DNA of 64,000 nucleotides. It comes from Posidonia oceanica (Eukaryota > Streptophyta > Magnoliopsida > Alismatales > Posidoniaceae). How positions within the stretch are numbered: position 1 is the stretch's first letter; every line of letters starts with the position of its first letter. The notes under the pieces were generated by a model. That model had not been told where the DNA came from. It was given only the letters and a program-made list of their open reading frames with translations, and made no database searches. Shown here in pieces: positions 1-12,529 of this stretch. The stretch lies in NCBI GenBank assembly GCA_037176725.1, contig JAZBRS010000075.1, positions 74,774,001-74,838,000 on the forward strand, in the 5' to 3' direction. The translations under genes and the position numbers were made by a program.

Positions 1-115
1 AAATAAATCAGAATAAGAATTACTATTCCACTTTTATTATTCTTTTTGACTTACCAAATAGAATTACAATTTCTATTTCACTCTTATTTCACCATTTATC
101 AGACTACCAAAGAGG
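1..115. mobile_element. End of a small TIR transposon
   Basis: AT-rich sequence resembling the right end of the element at 18,465-19,493. Both contain a block reading CCAAATAGAATT followed by ATTTC and finish in a similar CAAAGA stretch. The rest of this copy lies to the left of the window. The superfamily is not resolved, and the assignment rests only on similarity between these two places. Confidence 0.4.
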
Positions 116-751
116 GACTTAGAGAATCTACTCTCAAATAGTATTGGGAGCTGCGGATCTGATGCAAACAAACGCACCCTCTGACTTCTCATTACGTGTG
201 ATCTACATTGTTCATCTTTGCTCCGCCGCCATTAGAGACAAACTTTCTTCTGTTACTGTAGGAAAATAGGCACATGAGACTTGTGAATACTTTTCTTTTT
301 TTTTGTCTGTTGAGTTGGACGAAGGGCAAAGGTCATTTGCTCATCAGATCTGATCTTGTTGTTCCATCCTCTTGCTTGACTTGACAGTTGACAAACAACA
401 ATCATGTCAATGCAAAACATCTATTGATTCTACTCTCTCATGAATCAAAACTACACTGTAACAATTAACAACAAAAACCCATCTCAGAATAGAACAAGAC
501 AGAAACTTTGACGTCCGTTTGCAACAGAATCAATCATAAATCCTGTGCAAATCACAGATTCCGGAACAGAGAATGTTCACAAATCAAAACCCCGATTTAT
601 CCACTATCTCCAATTCTCAATCTACAAAAAGGAAAAAACCCCAATCACCTTATAAAGATGTATAAACTTCTTAGAAAACAAGAAACAACAACGACATGAG
701 AGATCGAAATCACACACCAGCAAGAAAAACCAACAAAAACAACCACCCAAA
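116..751. other. Intergenic, downstream of the PRA1 gene
   Basis: No coding region or RNA gene recognised. The last part is probably the 3' UTR of the minus-strand PRA1 gene. Short open frames here are only overlaps of that gene in other frames. Confidence 0.5.
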
Positions 752-1351
752 CTACTTGGAAGAAGAAGACGTCGCCGGAGGGCCGACCACGGTATACCAT
801 CCATCGGCACCACCACCAGCAACCTCCTCGTCCAAGCACAAATCCTCCGTCTTCCTCGCCACAGCATGCACCAACACGACGAAAGCTCCAACAACCAAAG
901 ACCAAACAATATTCCACGTGGCGCCGGTGAACAGCAGCACCACCACCGTGACAACCAAAAGTACGATAAGCACAACCCGGTCGCTGACCGTCTTCCTAAA
1001 CAGGACGAGCGGCTCGTCCCGGAGGAAGTAGAGGACGAGCCAGACCGCCATCATGACGAAGAAGACGATGAGGGAGAGAGGGTGCCAGAGCAGGCTGAGA
1101 AAGAGGACGGCGAGGACGATGATGGCGTAGTTCATGGAGAAGTAGGCGAGATTGGTCCGGACCCGGAGGTAGCAGTCGGCGACGCCGTGGGGAAAGGAGA
1201 ATGCGTGGGGGTGGACGAGCTCCTTCCATGGGCGGCCTGTGGCGAGGTGGGTCTTGGCCCGGGCCTTGGCGTGAGAGATGAGGGAGGGGATGGAGGTCGG
1301 GTTGGACGGCTCCGGGTGGGTCGACGTCGGGATTGTGCCGTAGGTTGCCAT
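752..1351 (-). CDS. PRA1 family protein (prenylated Rab acceptor)
   Basis: Single-exon frame of 199 residues. PRA1 proteins are small membrane proteins of ER, Golgi and endosomes that bind prenylated Rab GTPases and act in vesicle traffic. Visible here: a polar N-terminus (1-38), the family motif GRPW at residues 39-42, a conserved RVRTNLAYFSMNY stretch at 63-75, then two pairs of hydrophobic segments at about 76-89 plus 92-110 and 124-142 plus 146-164. These are separated by the loop RDEPLVLF, as usual in the family. The C-terminus is acidic then Gly/Ser-rich. Length matches plant PRA1 proteins (about 180-240). The start is the first ATG of the frame and gives a family-like N-terminus. Flowering-plant PRA1 genes are commonly intronless, as seen here. 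The subgroup (possibly F or E) is not certain. Confidence 0.9.
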   Translation of the reverse strand: MATYGTIPTSTHPEPSNPTSIPSLISHAKARAKTHLATGRPWKELVHPHAFSFPHGVADCYLRVRTNLAYFSMNYAIIVLAVLFLSLLWHPLSLIVFFVMMAVWLVLYFLRDEPLVLFRKTVSDRVVLIVLLVVTVVVLLFTGATWNIVWSLVVGAFVVLVHAVARKTEDLCLDEEVAGGGADGWYTVVGPPATSSSSK

Positions 1352-1975
1352 CGGGGAAGAAGAAGAAGAAGAAGGAATCGCAGAGGCGTGTGAATTGAGA
1401 TCAGATCGATGGTTTTCTTTGGGTCAAGGATTGTTTTGTTTTGTTTTGTTTCTTATGGATGATCCAGTTGGGCTCTTGAATGCAACGTGGAGGTCATCCA
1501 TCGTGAGATGGGTGTTTTACCTGTTCATGCGTGTGTGTGGTTGGAGTTATTATTTTGTTTCACGAAGTACCATGCTGATTAGTGGTGTTTAATTCATGAT
1601 TAAGTGGTTATTATGAAGGATGGGGTTTTTTTGAGAGCAGGTGTGGTCGAGGTAAACAGTATAATTGTCTGCCAGTCTCGTTTGTTGACCTATAATTGTT
1701 ACATGCCATGCATAGGTTAATGTGAGAAATTTCCCGTCCGGCAACCCATGTGTTTTTCTCTCGTTTCGTGGGGGTCAAGACGAGTACTATTGATTATTCG
1801 ATATTCAATCACTAGATAAGCAGATGTGCCCTCTTGTGCGAAAACGAGATGGGAGATATTTAGAGAAGAATGATACAGAATATAACTTGAAACTCTCAAG
1901 AAGTTGAAATCCTACCATTTTTTAATGAATTTATTGCTCACAAGATCAATATGTATTGTCTTCTCCACCATCGTG
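1352..1975. other. Intergenic, upstream of the PRA1 gene
   Basis: Contains a run of TTTTG units near 1,434-1,450 but no convincing coding sequence or TATA element. Presumably carries the promoter of the minus-strand PRA1 gene. Confidence 0.4.
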
Positions 1976-1984
1976 GTAGACAGT

Positions 1985-2925
1985 TAGACTAGAAAAAGAG
2001 ATTGACAAAATCCAAAATAAGTTTTTATGGAGACCTAGATCTGATGTTTGCAGAGGTTATTATCTTACTAGATGACAAAATATTTGCAAAAGTAAAGAAC
2101 AGGATGGAGTCAGGATTCTTAATATCAGAAACTTTAGAACAGCGCTTAAGTATAAATTGTTATGGAATCTATTGTCAAAAAAGAAAATACAAAATAATGT
2201 GGCTTGATTAGAAGTAGATACTTCAGGAATAATTTTCCAAGAGCCATATTGAATACTTCTTCCAACCACATCTCTTTCTTATGGAATGAGCTAAAGTCAT
2301 GTTACTTGATTATCAATACTTTTAGTACTTTTCAGTCTAGAATGGTCAATCTATTCTTTACTAGGACAACAGGTGGTTGGATCAATTTTCATTAAAATCA
2401 CGGTTCCCAGAGTTATACCACCTTGCTAAGCACAAAAAATAGTCTCTAACTAGAATGGTGGCTGCCTTCCCTCGATTGGGACTTGGATTCTTCATGTCCA
2501 ATCCTACTATACCTCTTGAACTGTTTTCACAGTTGGTTAACATTATTTCTACCTCGAATTTCACTTCAACCGAAGACTCTATCATCTGGTTTATCACCAA
2601 TTCGCAAGTCTTCACTGTTACGAGTTGCTATAATGTTCCTAAATGATGAGAACCTGAGATCACCTTTCAAGAATACCATCAGGAAAAACACGATGCCACT
2701 TAAGGTGAAAGTTTTGTCTTGACTGACACTTAAGGACAAGATCCTATCTAAAGCAAGTCTAATCAAAAGGGGTTAGCAGAGGCCATCCCACTGTTGCATT
2801 TGTAGTCATCACAATGAAACTGTAATGCATATATTTTTTCATTGCTCTATTTCTAGATTAATTTGGTATTTTCTTTTGAAAGATGCAAATTCTTTGCTAT
2901 CTAGCATTACTCTAAATTAGATTTT
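1985..2925 (+). mobile_element. Decayed LINE (non-LTR) ORF2 3' part
   Basis: Reading across frames recovers a typical plant LINE order. Around 1,990-2,040 there is a KIQNKFLW-like stretch, then a KEQDGV..LNIRNF-like block near 2,095-2,140 and KYKLLWNLL near 2,150. Near 2,695-2,880 comes the zinc-binding region after the reverse transcriptase (LTLKDKILSKASLIKRG, then CCIC and HIFFHCSISRLIW), matching the zf-RVT pattern. Many stops and frameshifts show it is dead. The 5' part with endonuclease and RT core is not present. No clear poly(A) tail or target-site duplication was found. Confidence 0.7.
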
Positions 2926-3859
2926 TTTTTTTTTTGAGAAGACACTTAATTGTCCAGATTTACAATCTGGATTAGAATACCTTGCTTTTAGCTATTTTTT
3001 GGTGTCTTTGTTTAAATCGCAATGAAATTGTTTTTCGAAGCAATAATAGAGACATCAATTCAATCTTCTTGCATAATTTACATTAACTTCTTTTTTGATA
3101 GATCATAGGATATCTAAACAGGAGATAGCTGGCTCGGCTACTTCCTCAACTCTCGTATCGTTGCAGCTTAACTGGAATCTCTACAGTAACTCTTTGAGTC
3201 AAGCAAATGTTGACTCCATTCAACCTCCCAACATGGATCAAAACCTACCTGTTGATCCAAATGCAGAGTGAGATAGATGGGAAGATAATGCAAACTAACG
3301 GAGATCGCACTGCATGATTTTTTTATTTTTTTTGGAAATCCTGTCCTATCGCTACTTTATTGCCAGATATCTTTTCTATCTGAGATATGTTGTAATATTT
3401 TAATACCCTTTGGATATGATACAGTACATTTTTCGGCCTGACGGTGGTTTTCATCGTTAAAGTATATTATTAATACTACTACCGTTTACATACAAAAAAA
3501 CACACTAGAAGCCGAGTCAAAAACAGTATGCACTTCAGATCCACAACTCTGAGCTTAAAGTACAGAAAATATACCATTTAAAATATAATAGAAGTCAAAG
3601 AAACACATTATAAATACCATAAAAAAATCTATTAACACATGCAAACCAATTACACACACACCAAAAAGGAATTACGAAAAAATCCAAACACAACAAAAGC
3701 CAGAAAAACAATTACACAGAGAAAATGCACGTACAAAAACAGTATAGAAAACATTATACACCTGATCGAGACATTTTTACATGGGTGATACACGGAAACA
3801 CTAATATGCTCATCTTTCTTGTGCAAAATATCATTACCTACATGAAAATATACTGAGTG
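2926..3859. other. Intergenic and likely HDA2 3' UTR
   Basis: AT-rich, with a T-run near 2,922-2,935 and A-rich tracts at 3,480-3,760. No gene recognised. The right-hand part probably includes the 3' UTR of the minus-strand deacetylase gene. Confidence 0.4.
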
Positions 3860-6800
3860 CTACTGATTGCTGGCAGGACTCAACTCTATCAATTTCCTTG
3901 CTGAGAGGTTCTTTATCGAATTAGCTATTACTCGTGCATTAGACTTCATGTAACCACCTATAAAACACAAAATGAGTTTGATAAGGAGTCGTTTATGCAA
4001 TGGTACGACAAAAAGTACAGAGTGATGAGTGGTTAACCTGAAGTGACCATCAAAAGAGGGACGTTCAGTTCTTTCGCGAGCCTAAATACTTTTTCATCCC
4101 TCCTGGTCACTCCATCAGGACTGATCTGCATGCATGTGTATGGTACTGTCAACGTGACGAATAGACAATTGAAACAGGAAAAACATAGTAACAAATCATT
4201 ATTTCCCATCTCATGTCCCATTCTATTCACTTCCAAGAATTTTTCCCATCTTTACTGAGTATTTTCCTTGTATAATTTCTAGATCTTTTTTAAATGAAAT
4301 GGTATATGCCATTCCAAGTTTTGTCTTTCATCTTTGAAGTTTGTAGTGTCCCATTACATTTTATAAAACAAGGAGAGTCAAGACCTTGAACAAGCATGAG
4401 ACAATCTGTTGAAGATTCTTTCATTTAAAAAAAAAATCAATGTGATGACTTTATAGCTTCTATATGTGAAAAATATATCATTTGGTTACCATTGTACACA
4501 TAGAAATTACATAACTGATTAGAAGATTAATAGAATACCTTTAATCTGCCCAGTGGGTCCCCATCAAGGACATCTGTGCCAGCATTATATACCACCAACT
4601 CAGGCTGAAATCGTTTTTGGGCCTCCTAGTATTCGAATTTCAAAAAAAAAAATCTCCACAAATCATGATAAATTTTTATAAATATTTTAAAAAATAATCT
4701 AATCCATTTTATAGATTAAAAAAACGAAACAAAAAAAACCCCCCAATAAATTCATCTACTTTCAACTGACTATAATAAGAAGCTTATGAAGGATAGCTGA
4801 CAGTGATGGCTTGTGGCCTTCATACAAAGACGTGAATTTACTTATTTGTAGGTAAATGTAACTTGTTATAGTACAATGTCAAGTCAAGAAGCAGTGTGGT
4901 AATCCGAAAAGAAAGAAGGAAAATAAAAAGTGAAAGCCCAAAAAAGTAGGTAATATAACTTTCTTCCGTCTTCGTATACATTTAGTTGAAATCTAGAGAA
5001 AATTATGAGGGTTGCAGCTAAATAAGTTATCGTACCTACCAACTAAACCATTACCTCTTACGAATTATGACAGATCACTCTTCTATCGAAGACATTTGCC
5101 TACAAATTTGGCATCAATACATAAAGGTCTGACATGAGGTTGACGGCCACTAGTGAAATTTTGTCAAGTTACGGGATCCTCAAAGAACCCTGTAAGCCAA
5201 CCCCATGTCAAACAGGCAAGGGTTTGTATAAATATTACGATTACGGTATAAAAGCATGATACATGCATACCTCAAGTGCTATGTCCAACCTTTCCAGATA
5301 CTCCTCTGTTCCTGTCCAACTCTAAGATTTATGCATAAACGACAAAAATGTCAAAGATACACCATAGAGAACTTGCACCAGCAAAGGCATGCAGTGTTCC
5401 TACTGCATGATAGAACATGAGGAAGAATTAAGGTAAATATGTATATCAGGGGCTCAGGGCTCACCACCAATTCAATTTTCTGATCAATGTATCTTTTTGC
5501 CTCAAGATCCTGAAGATATGATTTGGTAAAAATAAATGTAAGGCCATCAAGAAAGTAAAAGCTTATAAAGCAATGAAAATGTTATCGACGTGGTAATAGT
5601 AAAACAAAAAAGGCTATTTTTGTAAATCTAATAATAACTATAAAATATCTTACATAAGGATAAATTTCAGCATTGTACATGTCCAGGATATAAACCCTCC
5701 CTGCCAACAAAATACTGTCAGTGGCGATTAAAAGGTTATTTACAATCACAAGAATGACAACAGTAGTACAGAAGACATACTGTCATTGGAGAAGTCCCGT
5801 TCATGACCGTTTCCTTGATGAGCATCAAGGTCAATAATCATCACCCTGTCACGTTTGGGACATGCAACTACTCAGAAAAGGCAATGACTGCTGTGTGGTT
5901 ATTTATCGGAAATGGAGAACGAATTTGATTTATAAAAATCCAAAAAAAAATCCATTATGATTCTACCTTGAAATATTTAATTGGACAAATGCAAAATGAA
6001 CGCAAAGAGAAATATCCGCATATGCACAGAATCCACCTCCTTTCTCTGCAGAACAGTGGTGAAATCCTCCACCAACATTTATGGCCCAACCATACTGTTT
6101 TGCAAGTTTTGCTGCCAAGACAGTACCTCCTACCTACAGAATATCAAACAAGTAGTTCTTCAAGTGTCTTAGTCAAGTCACCTTTTTCACATGTCAACTA
6201 GAAAAAAATTCATACCTGCTTACGAAATGGGGATAAGACTTTCTGTTGTACCAGACAATTTGGAATTGCTGCAACAGGAGGAACCTGAAAATAAAGAAAT
6301 TCATATTTTAGTAACTGTCTATAAGATATATCAAAGAAATTAACTTCTATTCAGACGCATAGATTTTCTAATGAACAAAAAGATCAGGTTAATGTTCATG
6401 AACAGAAGTGTGATAACTTATAACTTACTATACTTCCATTATACTCAATATAACTTTTACTCGAAGATGCATGCTTTGACTACATACTTTGTATACATTG
6501 ACCAATTTTCTTATTTATTTGGAATATACATGTTTTGACTGCATATTTTGTATACATTGAGCAATATGCTTATTTACTTAAAAGACGCATGTTTTGACTA
6601 CATACGTGCTTCTTTATTTGAATGCTTTTAAATGGAATTGTTGTCTGTGGACTGTGGAACAGTTCCACATTGCAATTTTGACTTTAAAAAAATGTGCCTC
6701 CTAAACGACGTAAATGAAAATTTCAACCAGTAACCTGGAACTGGTAGCGACGACAATAGTCAGTATATGTCTGCATGCATTAAAGTAGAAAACAAAACGA

Positions 6801-9652
6801 TGTAACATGTCGTCTACCAATATCAAAGCATTGTCAAGACAACTTAGTTAGTATATATGGCTCAGGGGTAAATGTAGAAGCACTAAGAAAAAAAAGAGGA
6901 CTTGATAAAAAAATCTACGAGGCAAGATCACCATTACCTCAACAATTTTTGACACATTCAAACTGTTGTTGAGACTCTTCAGGTATGCTTCTGAATGTAC
7001 CTGCATTTATGTTGCCAGAATCATGAAATGTCCTATCACGAATTTATACTTTTGCCAAAGGCATGCTTATTTCATTTGTCAAACATCAAGATGGTAAGCT
7101 ACTGACAACCATTAGTGACGTAATTGTCATCAATAAACAAAGTTTACCATTTACCAAGGAATGTCAAATCTAATCATCTTAAGAAAACTACAAGTAAATA
7201 GTGCATGTTTAAGTAGTTAATACATAACGCAGGATTCAGGATTACAAGAACAAAGTCCTATGACATGCTATACTAGTGAATTGACCACTGCAATGAAAAA
7301 TTTTGAGATTTTTTTTTTTTATCACTAAAAATCTCATAAATAGTACTAAAATGAAAACCATATGCATGAGGCTCCCATAAGTTCCACCATGTGGGGCACT
7401 AAGGAGGTTCACATGTACATAAACTTACACTCGCATGCTGAGAGGCTAGTTTTATGACTTCGATCCATGAGATCCGCGTCACGATGGAGCAACCTTACCT
7501 TTGCCCCAAGGCTCACCCACCACTCAACACTCATGAAAATGTTGATACTGACTCAGGTAATATCCCACATCACCCAAATACTCCTACCCCAACTACATAT
7601 GTAAGTATAGGCACTGTTCCAAAAAAGGAAAAAATGGCCATTTAAATGTTTTTTTATATGGCACTGTTTCGCTTTACACTTACCCGATCTTCAAACGGAT
7701 TGACTTTAAACGACTGTTTAAACGGGTCTAGCCCATTTAAACGATCATTTTTAGTAAAAAAAAATGGTCATCTTTAGCACTTTTTTGGTAGTATGATTAT
7801 CTAGGTATTTGGTTGTTTACTTATGCATGTTACTTATGTAGTTATTTAATTTATATTTTTGAATTAAATTACTCATCCCCAACTTCGCTTTGACGCTTTC
7901 CATGCTCAGTATGGGGGAGTGGGAGAGGACCAAGGTGATACCAAGGCCAAAGAGGGAATGGTAATTATATACTCGTGGTTGAATGATAATTGCACACGTT
8001 AAGTAAAGTGTTTTGAATTAAATTACTTGTGTTTGAATGATAATTTTATATATTGAGGTGATTTGACGAATGTTGTTGATTGCATGCATGACATTCATTT
8101 ATTTTTTTTAGTTTCAACCATTTTTCATTAAACACAAGTTTACCCCCATTCTTTCAAAAAACGTTTAGAAACTCAATCCGTATAGAGGTTGTTTTCTATT
8201 TTTTTAAACATTGAGTATAGGTGAGCAGCTATATGTTCCTAGTTGTAAAAATTTTGTATTATCAAACTGCATTTAAGTTGCAGTTTGATAATCCACCATC
8301 ACAAGGTTTCCCATTAAAAGCAAACCCAAATAATTAGATTAGTCAATTTCTTTTAGAAAGAACTATTTATCAAACGTTGAGCTATTTACGAAAAGCTGTA
8401 AGCTTCTGCAGAAAAGCTTGAAATGCTTTAAAAAAGGTATAAGAAGTACCACTAGTAGATCATCCTTGGAAGCTTCTAATGGTTCTACAATTTGATTCCT
8501 CTCTAAAGTGCCATCTTTAATCAGAAATTCACAAATTCGACCCCATTTTGAAGAATCAAAAGGATGCCTACAAATTACAATGGTAGGAGAGCTTAATAAG
8601 AACAGAAATACTGCATGGTTCTGCTAATATTTTGGTTATTATTGGTCACACAACGTGTAATGCAAGTTGAAGAAAATGAAAGCAACATCCTATCTGAATA
8701 ATACAGGGATACCTAAATTTACACCTAAAAAAAGGTTAAGAGAAAAAGTAACATACACAACATATTAGATATTGAAATTCAATTACATTCCAAAACTTAA
8801 GGCAGTAAACTTGTTTTCTCAAGAAAATCCCCCCACCCCCCAATTGTATGTGCTGGTCACTAAGCCTTGCTAAAAAAACCATTTTCATAAGCCTCTAGAA
8901 GGTCAAGTTATCTTTCTATAAGAGTTAAAATCCCATCTTACAAACACCTGTGACACCTTTCTTGTTCTCTTTTTCATAAGCATTGTACCATAGAATTTAA
9001 TGTCCTCTCATAGACCATCATCTCAAACCCATCTTGCCTCACCAAAAAAACCATTCTAAGAGTGTAACCAGAACTTAAACATCAACTGCCCTATTTCCAG
9101 CTTCTTCAACTATGTCCCTTTCAATTTTATCCATCACACAGATAGTATCTCTCATGTCTTTCAGGACTGTCCCTGCTGAAGACTAATCCATCTTTTCTCA
9201 TTCCTTACCAACGATACAAGAATTTCAATACATTTCACATAACAGTAATCCTAGAATTGATGCAGGAATCAAATAGCAATAGCAAGAAAAGCAAAGGCAC
9301 TGAACTGTTCAAAGCATACCACTAAACCCAACAAATCAACCCAAATTCCCAAAAATAAGCAGTCAAAGGAAGCATGAAGTATCAACTCACAGTTTCTCGA
9401 TGCCAAGGAAAGCTATGTCGTACGAAGAAGAGTATACAACAGGGATCTGGACCCAGAACCCCAAACAACACAAAAATCAATACTTTATAACAAAAATCCA
9501 CAAAAAGGAACCACCTTTGATGGGGAAAAATGGGAGCGAGCACGCACCTTGGAGGAAGGAGTGTCGAAGTAGAGCTTGCTGGATTGAATTCGCTTCACGC
9601 GGAGGACCTTGGCGACGTCTGCTGGGGAGGATGAGCTGGGGGAGGCCGCCAT
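3860..9652 (-). CDS. HDA2: Class IV histone deacetylase (HDA2/HDAC11 type)
   Basis: Zinc-dependent lysine deacetylase of the HDAC11-like class. Thirteen exons read on the minus strand: 9652-9548, 9446-9391, 8567-8450, 7000-6938, 6284-6216, 6133-5967, 5845-5781, 5700-5654, 5509-5465, 5321-5271, 4625-4539, 4125-4038, 3957-3860. They join in frame to 352 residues with GT-AG borders throughout. Visible motifs: YSSSYDIAFLGIEKLHPFDS near the N-terminus, GGGFHH (His162/163, catalytic), IIDLDAHQGNG (zinc ligands Asp200 and His202), NAGTDVLDGD (zinc ligand Asp280) and TSGGYM (Tyr323, transition-state tyrosine). All catalytic residues are present. The start is the ATG at 9652, giving a Ser-rich N-terminus typical of plant HDA2. 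Length is close to plant orthologues (about 350-390). Introns carry a SINE (7,356-7,525) and a perfect hairpin (8,258-8,292). In plants the family is thought to act in nucleus or plastid; this copy gives no clear targeting signal. Confidence 0.93.
7356..7525 (-). mobile_element. Au-like tRNA-derived SINE in an HDA2 intron
   Basis: On the minus strand the sequence reads AGCCTTGGGGCAAAGGTAAGG, then a box-B-like GGATCGAAGTC, then a body with AGCCTCTC..GCATG, and a 3' end GGGAGCCTCATGCA. This order matches the plant Au SINE family as I know it: tRNA-related head with A and B boxes, then a conserved tail. It has the same orientation as the host gene. Ends are approximate and no clear target-site duplication was identified. 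Confidence 0.72.
8258..8292. repeat. Perfect 14-bp inverted repeat (hairpin) in HDA2 intron
   Basis: Arms 8,258-8,271 (ATTATCAAACTGCA) and 8,279-8,292 are perfect reverse complements around a 7-nt loop. It lies in the large intron between exons 3 and 4 of the deacetylase. It may be part of a MITE remnant; function unknown. Confidence 0.7.
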
Positions 9653-10493
9653 CGCAGTGGAGAATGGGGAAAGGATGCGAGATGCGAAGTTGAGATGGGC
9701 AACAGCAGTTGAGTGGAGGGAGAAGGGAATCGTTGACCGGGATGTAGGTGGGTCTGGTTTAACCGCTAATCTGATCCTAGTTAGGGTAGGAGTTTTATCC
9801 ATCCATTCACTTATTAATCCGTTACATGCTTAATTATCTTCTTAACAGGTAAAAGTAATGGTAGACTACTTTAGGTCATCTTTAACTCACTAACCCATTG
9901 AATCATAGAATTGTATTTTATTATATTCTGGATAATACTTTATATTTTTTAATTATAGATGGTAATTACGATATTTTGTATTTTATTGTATTCTTAAGAG
10001 TACTTTAAACCTTTAAATCATCAATCATGAATGATGTGGTTAAATAATATTATATTTATGTTGTTTTTAATATTATTATTATTATTGAATGAACATAATG
10101 AATCAACGATGAATGATGATATTGTATTGTGATAAATAATAATATTAGAATTATTCTTGATATATATTGTTAAATTTATTAATAATCTTAGTTGAACACA
10201 ATTTTTTTTTTATAAGTTATTGTCTTAATAATAATTTTTTTGTAGTCACGGTTCAATTTTGGACTCAATTAAGGTCATGAAATGGTATAAATTGTAGTCT
10301 TAAAAAATAAAAAAAACTTATTCGTTTGATCCGCCAACCCGCACAGCTACCCGTTAACCAACAAAGTAGTGGATAGGATAGCAGTCAATTTTTTTGAAAC
10401 AGGTATTAACCTGACCCGTCACTCGCCAAGAAGGGGTGGGTAAGGATAGACCCCAAATCTGACCCAACCCGACCCACTTACAGGCCTAATCGT
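9653..10493. other. HDA2 upstream region and AT-rich intergenic DNA
   Basis: Upstream of the HDA2 start, followed by very AT-rich DNA (9,900-10,300). A G+C-richer strip near 10,330-10,480 has repeated CCGACCC/CCCAACCC motifs. No gene, TATA element or transposon end was identified with confidence. Confidence 0.4.
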
Positions 10494-11127
10494 TGAGTTT
10501 GGTCTTGAAATAGTGTGACGGACATCACACGAATATCTGCAGTTTTACTGGTTCATTACAGTAGATTTGCAAAAGTGGACGATTTACAGGAGATTTGCTG
10601 AGCAAACGTCTGCCGACGCATTGATTCATCACAAGGGATATATGGTCCACTCCAAACGTCTATTGATGTATGGCTTCAACATAGCAGATTTACGGAGGTA
10701 TGCTCTAGACGTCTACTCCTTCGTAGAATCAAGTTAGGTGTTGAACGGACGTCTACGTAGACGTCTGTCATGGAAATGTTTTGTTATAAACAGACTTATT
10801 TTACTTCAAATATAAATATATCCTTTTATTGAGATTTTAGGGTATTGAAGATCTTTTAATCCTAGATATATCTTGAGAGTTTTTTATACCGACGGTTCTC
10901 TCTAGGATGAGACTATTTGATTTTCTTCTCCATCAATCTCTTGTACCTTGTACTTATCTTGGATTTATAGTGAAATCTCTTTCTCTGTCCTGAGGACGTT
11001 GACTTATTTGGTCGAGCCTCGTAAATCCTTGTATTTGCGTGTATACTTTTTCTATTTGTGTTTTTTTTATTTCTCTCTTGTCATTTGATATTTGTTTGTG
11101 ATGCAAAAGAGGATCGTTACCTTAATA
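10494..11127 (+). repeat. 5' LTR of the copia element
   Basis: Begins TGAGTTTGGTCTTGAAATAG and ends shortly before the primer-binding site at 11,131. It matches 16,880-17,314, including the shared GATTCATCACA block, the CTCTCTAGG block and the final ATGCAAAAGA stretch. Confidence 0.8.
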
Positions 11128-11130
11128 ATC

Positions 11131-11142
11131 TGGTATCAGAGC
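11131..11142 (+). other. Primer-binding site (tRNA-iMet)
   Basis: TGGTATCAGAGC, the canonical copia primer-binding site, three bases after the 5' LTR. Confidence 0.9.
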
Positions 11143-11149
11143 TTTTGTT

Positions 11150-11923
11150 GTGGATTCCGATTCAACCACGAAGATGACAGTAAAGTTTGAGCTTGAGAAG
11201 TACAACCGGAATGTCAACTTTGATTTGTGGCAAATAAATATGCACATAATTTTAGTTCAACAAGGAATTTCAAAGGCATTGAAAGAAAAGGACAATATAC
11301 CTGAATCAATGAGTAAATATGAGAAGGAGGAGATGGATGAGAAAGTCTTGACAAGTATACAACTTTGCTTGTAGAATAAGGTTCTCTGGGAGGTCGCGCA
11401 CAAGAAGACCGCAGCAAGTCTCTAACTAAAGCTAGAATCTCTTTACATGACTAAGACTCTTGCAAACCGACTACACTTGAAGTAACGATTGTTCATACTC
11501 CGTATGACGAAAGGTACATCCATTAAATCACACCTTGATGGTTTCAGTTTGATCATTATGGACCTAGAAAATATGGATGCAAAGATTGAAAATGAAGATT
11601 AGGCTCTTTTATTGCTATGTTCATTACCGTCTACTTACAAGCACATTAGAGAAATTCTCGTAAATGGCGGAGAAGAAATATCGATGGTTGATGTTAAGTC
11701 ATCTTTATTCTTGAAAGATTTGATGCATAGGGAATTGACTAATTTTAATGCTAATGACGGGAAGGTTGAAACTTTGAATGTGAGGGGAAGAAATATGGAA
11801 CGAAATTCAGCAAATAAATCTAAACAAACAAGTAAATTCTATAACTATTGCAAGAAGAAAAAACACATCATAGATGATTGCAGGAAGCTCCAGAATAAGG
11901 AAAAAAATAGCTTTAAAGGTTAG
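11150..11923 (+). pseudogene. Copia gag remnant
   Basis: Two broken frames give a copia Gag. The first begins MDSDSTTKMTVKFELEKYN and contains NVNFDLWQINM. The second contains LLCSLPSTYKHIREIL. It ends in a zinc-knuckle-like stretch (FYNYCKKKKHIIDDCRKL, with the first Cys replaced by Tyr). Stops separate the parts. Gag would form the virus-like particle of the element; this copy cannot make it. Confidence 0.8.
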
Positions 11924-12029
11924 TCGAGCAAGCCCAAGGAGATTCCGCAGAGGCAAGTTTTGTGGAGGTAGAATGTTCAGAACGTGGCTACGTGTTTGTT
12001 GCCAGTAACCATATAGATCGAAAGATGAT

Positions 12030-12520
12030 TGAATTCTAGACTCAAGGTGTACATACCACATGTCTTTCAATAGGAATTGGTTCTCTACCTACAAATCTAT
12101 TGAAAGTGGAATTGTACTCATGGACAATGACTCATAGTTAAAAGCTATTGGGATAGACATGGTTGAGTTGAGGATACATGATGAGACGAAAGTGACACTG
12201 ACAGATGTTCGACATGTTCCACATCTAACGAAGAATCTTATCTCCCTTTGCACATTAGAAGCAAAAGAGTGCAAGTACTCAGCCAAAGATGGATTATTAG
12301 CAATCACCAAGAATAGCCAGCTTTAATGTCAACAAGGGGATCAGGAAATTTCTATGTCTTGCAAGGAAATACAGTTACAAATGCTGCAACAGTTACCACT
12401 GTTTTGTCATTATAGACAGATCGCACCAAGCTGTGGCATTTAAGAATGTGACATTTGAGCGAGAAGGGTATGACTATTCTCAGCAGAAGATGACTTATTG
12501 ATTTATAAAATCCTTCTCAA
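12030..12520 (+). pseudogene. Copia protease / gag-pre-integrase remnant
   Basis: An ILDS-R-CTYHM stretch near 12,032-12,065 corresponds to the aspartic protease motif, with the usual Gly after DS replaced by Arg. A VRHVP..KNLISL block follows at about 12,205-12,250. A LWHLRMxHLSEKGMTILS-like gag-pre-integrase block follows at 12,430-12,490. Frames are broken. Confidence 0.65.
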
Positions 12521-12529
12521 GTCCTGTCC

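Noticed and set aside
866..1393. 175-codon plus-strand Asp/Glu/Arg/Gly-rich frame
   Set aside because: Opposite-strand shadow of the PRA1 gene.
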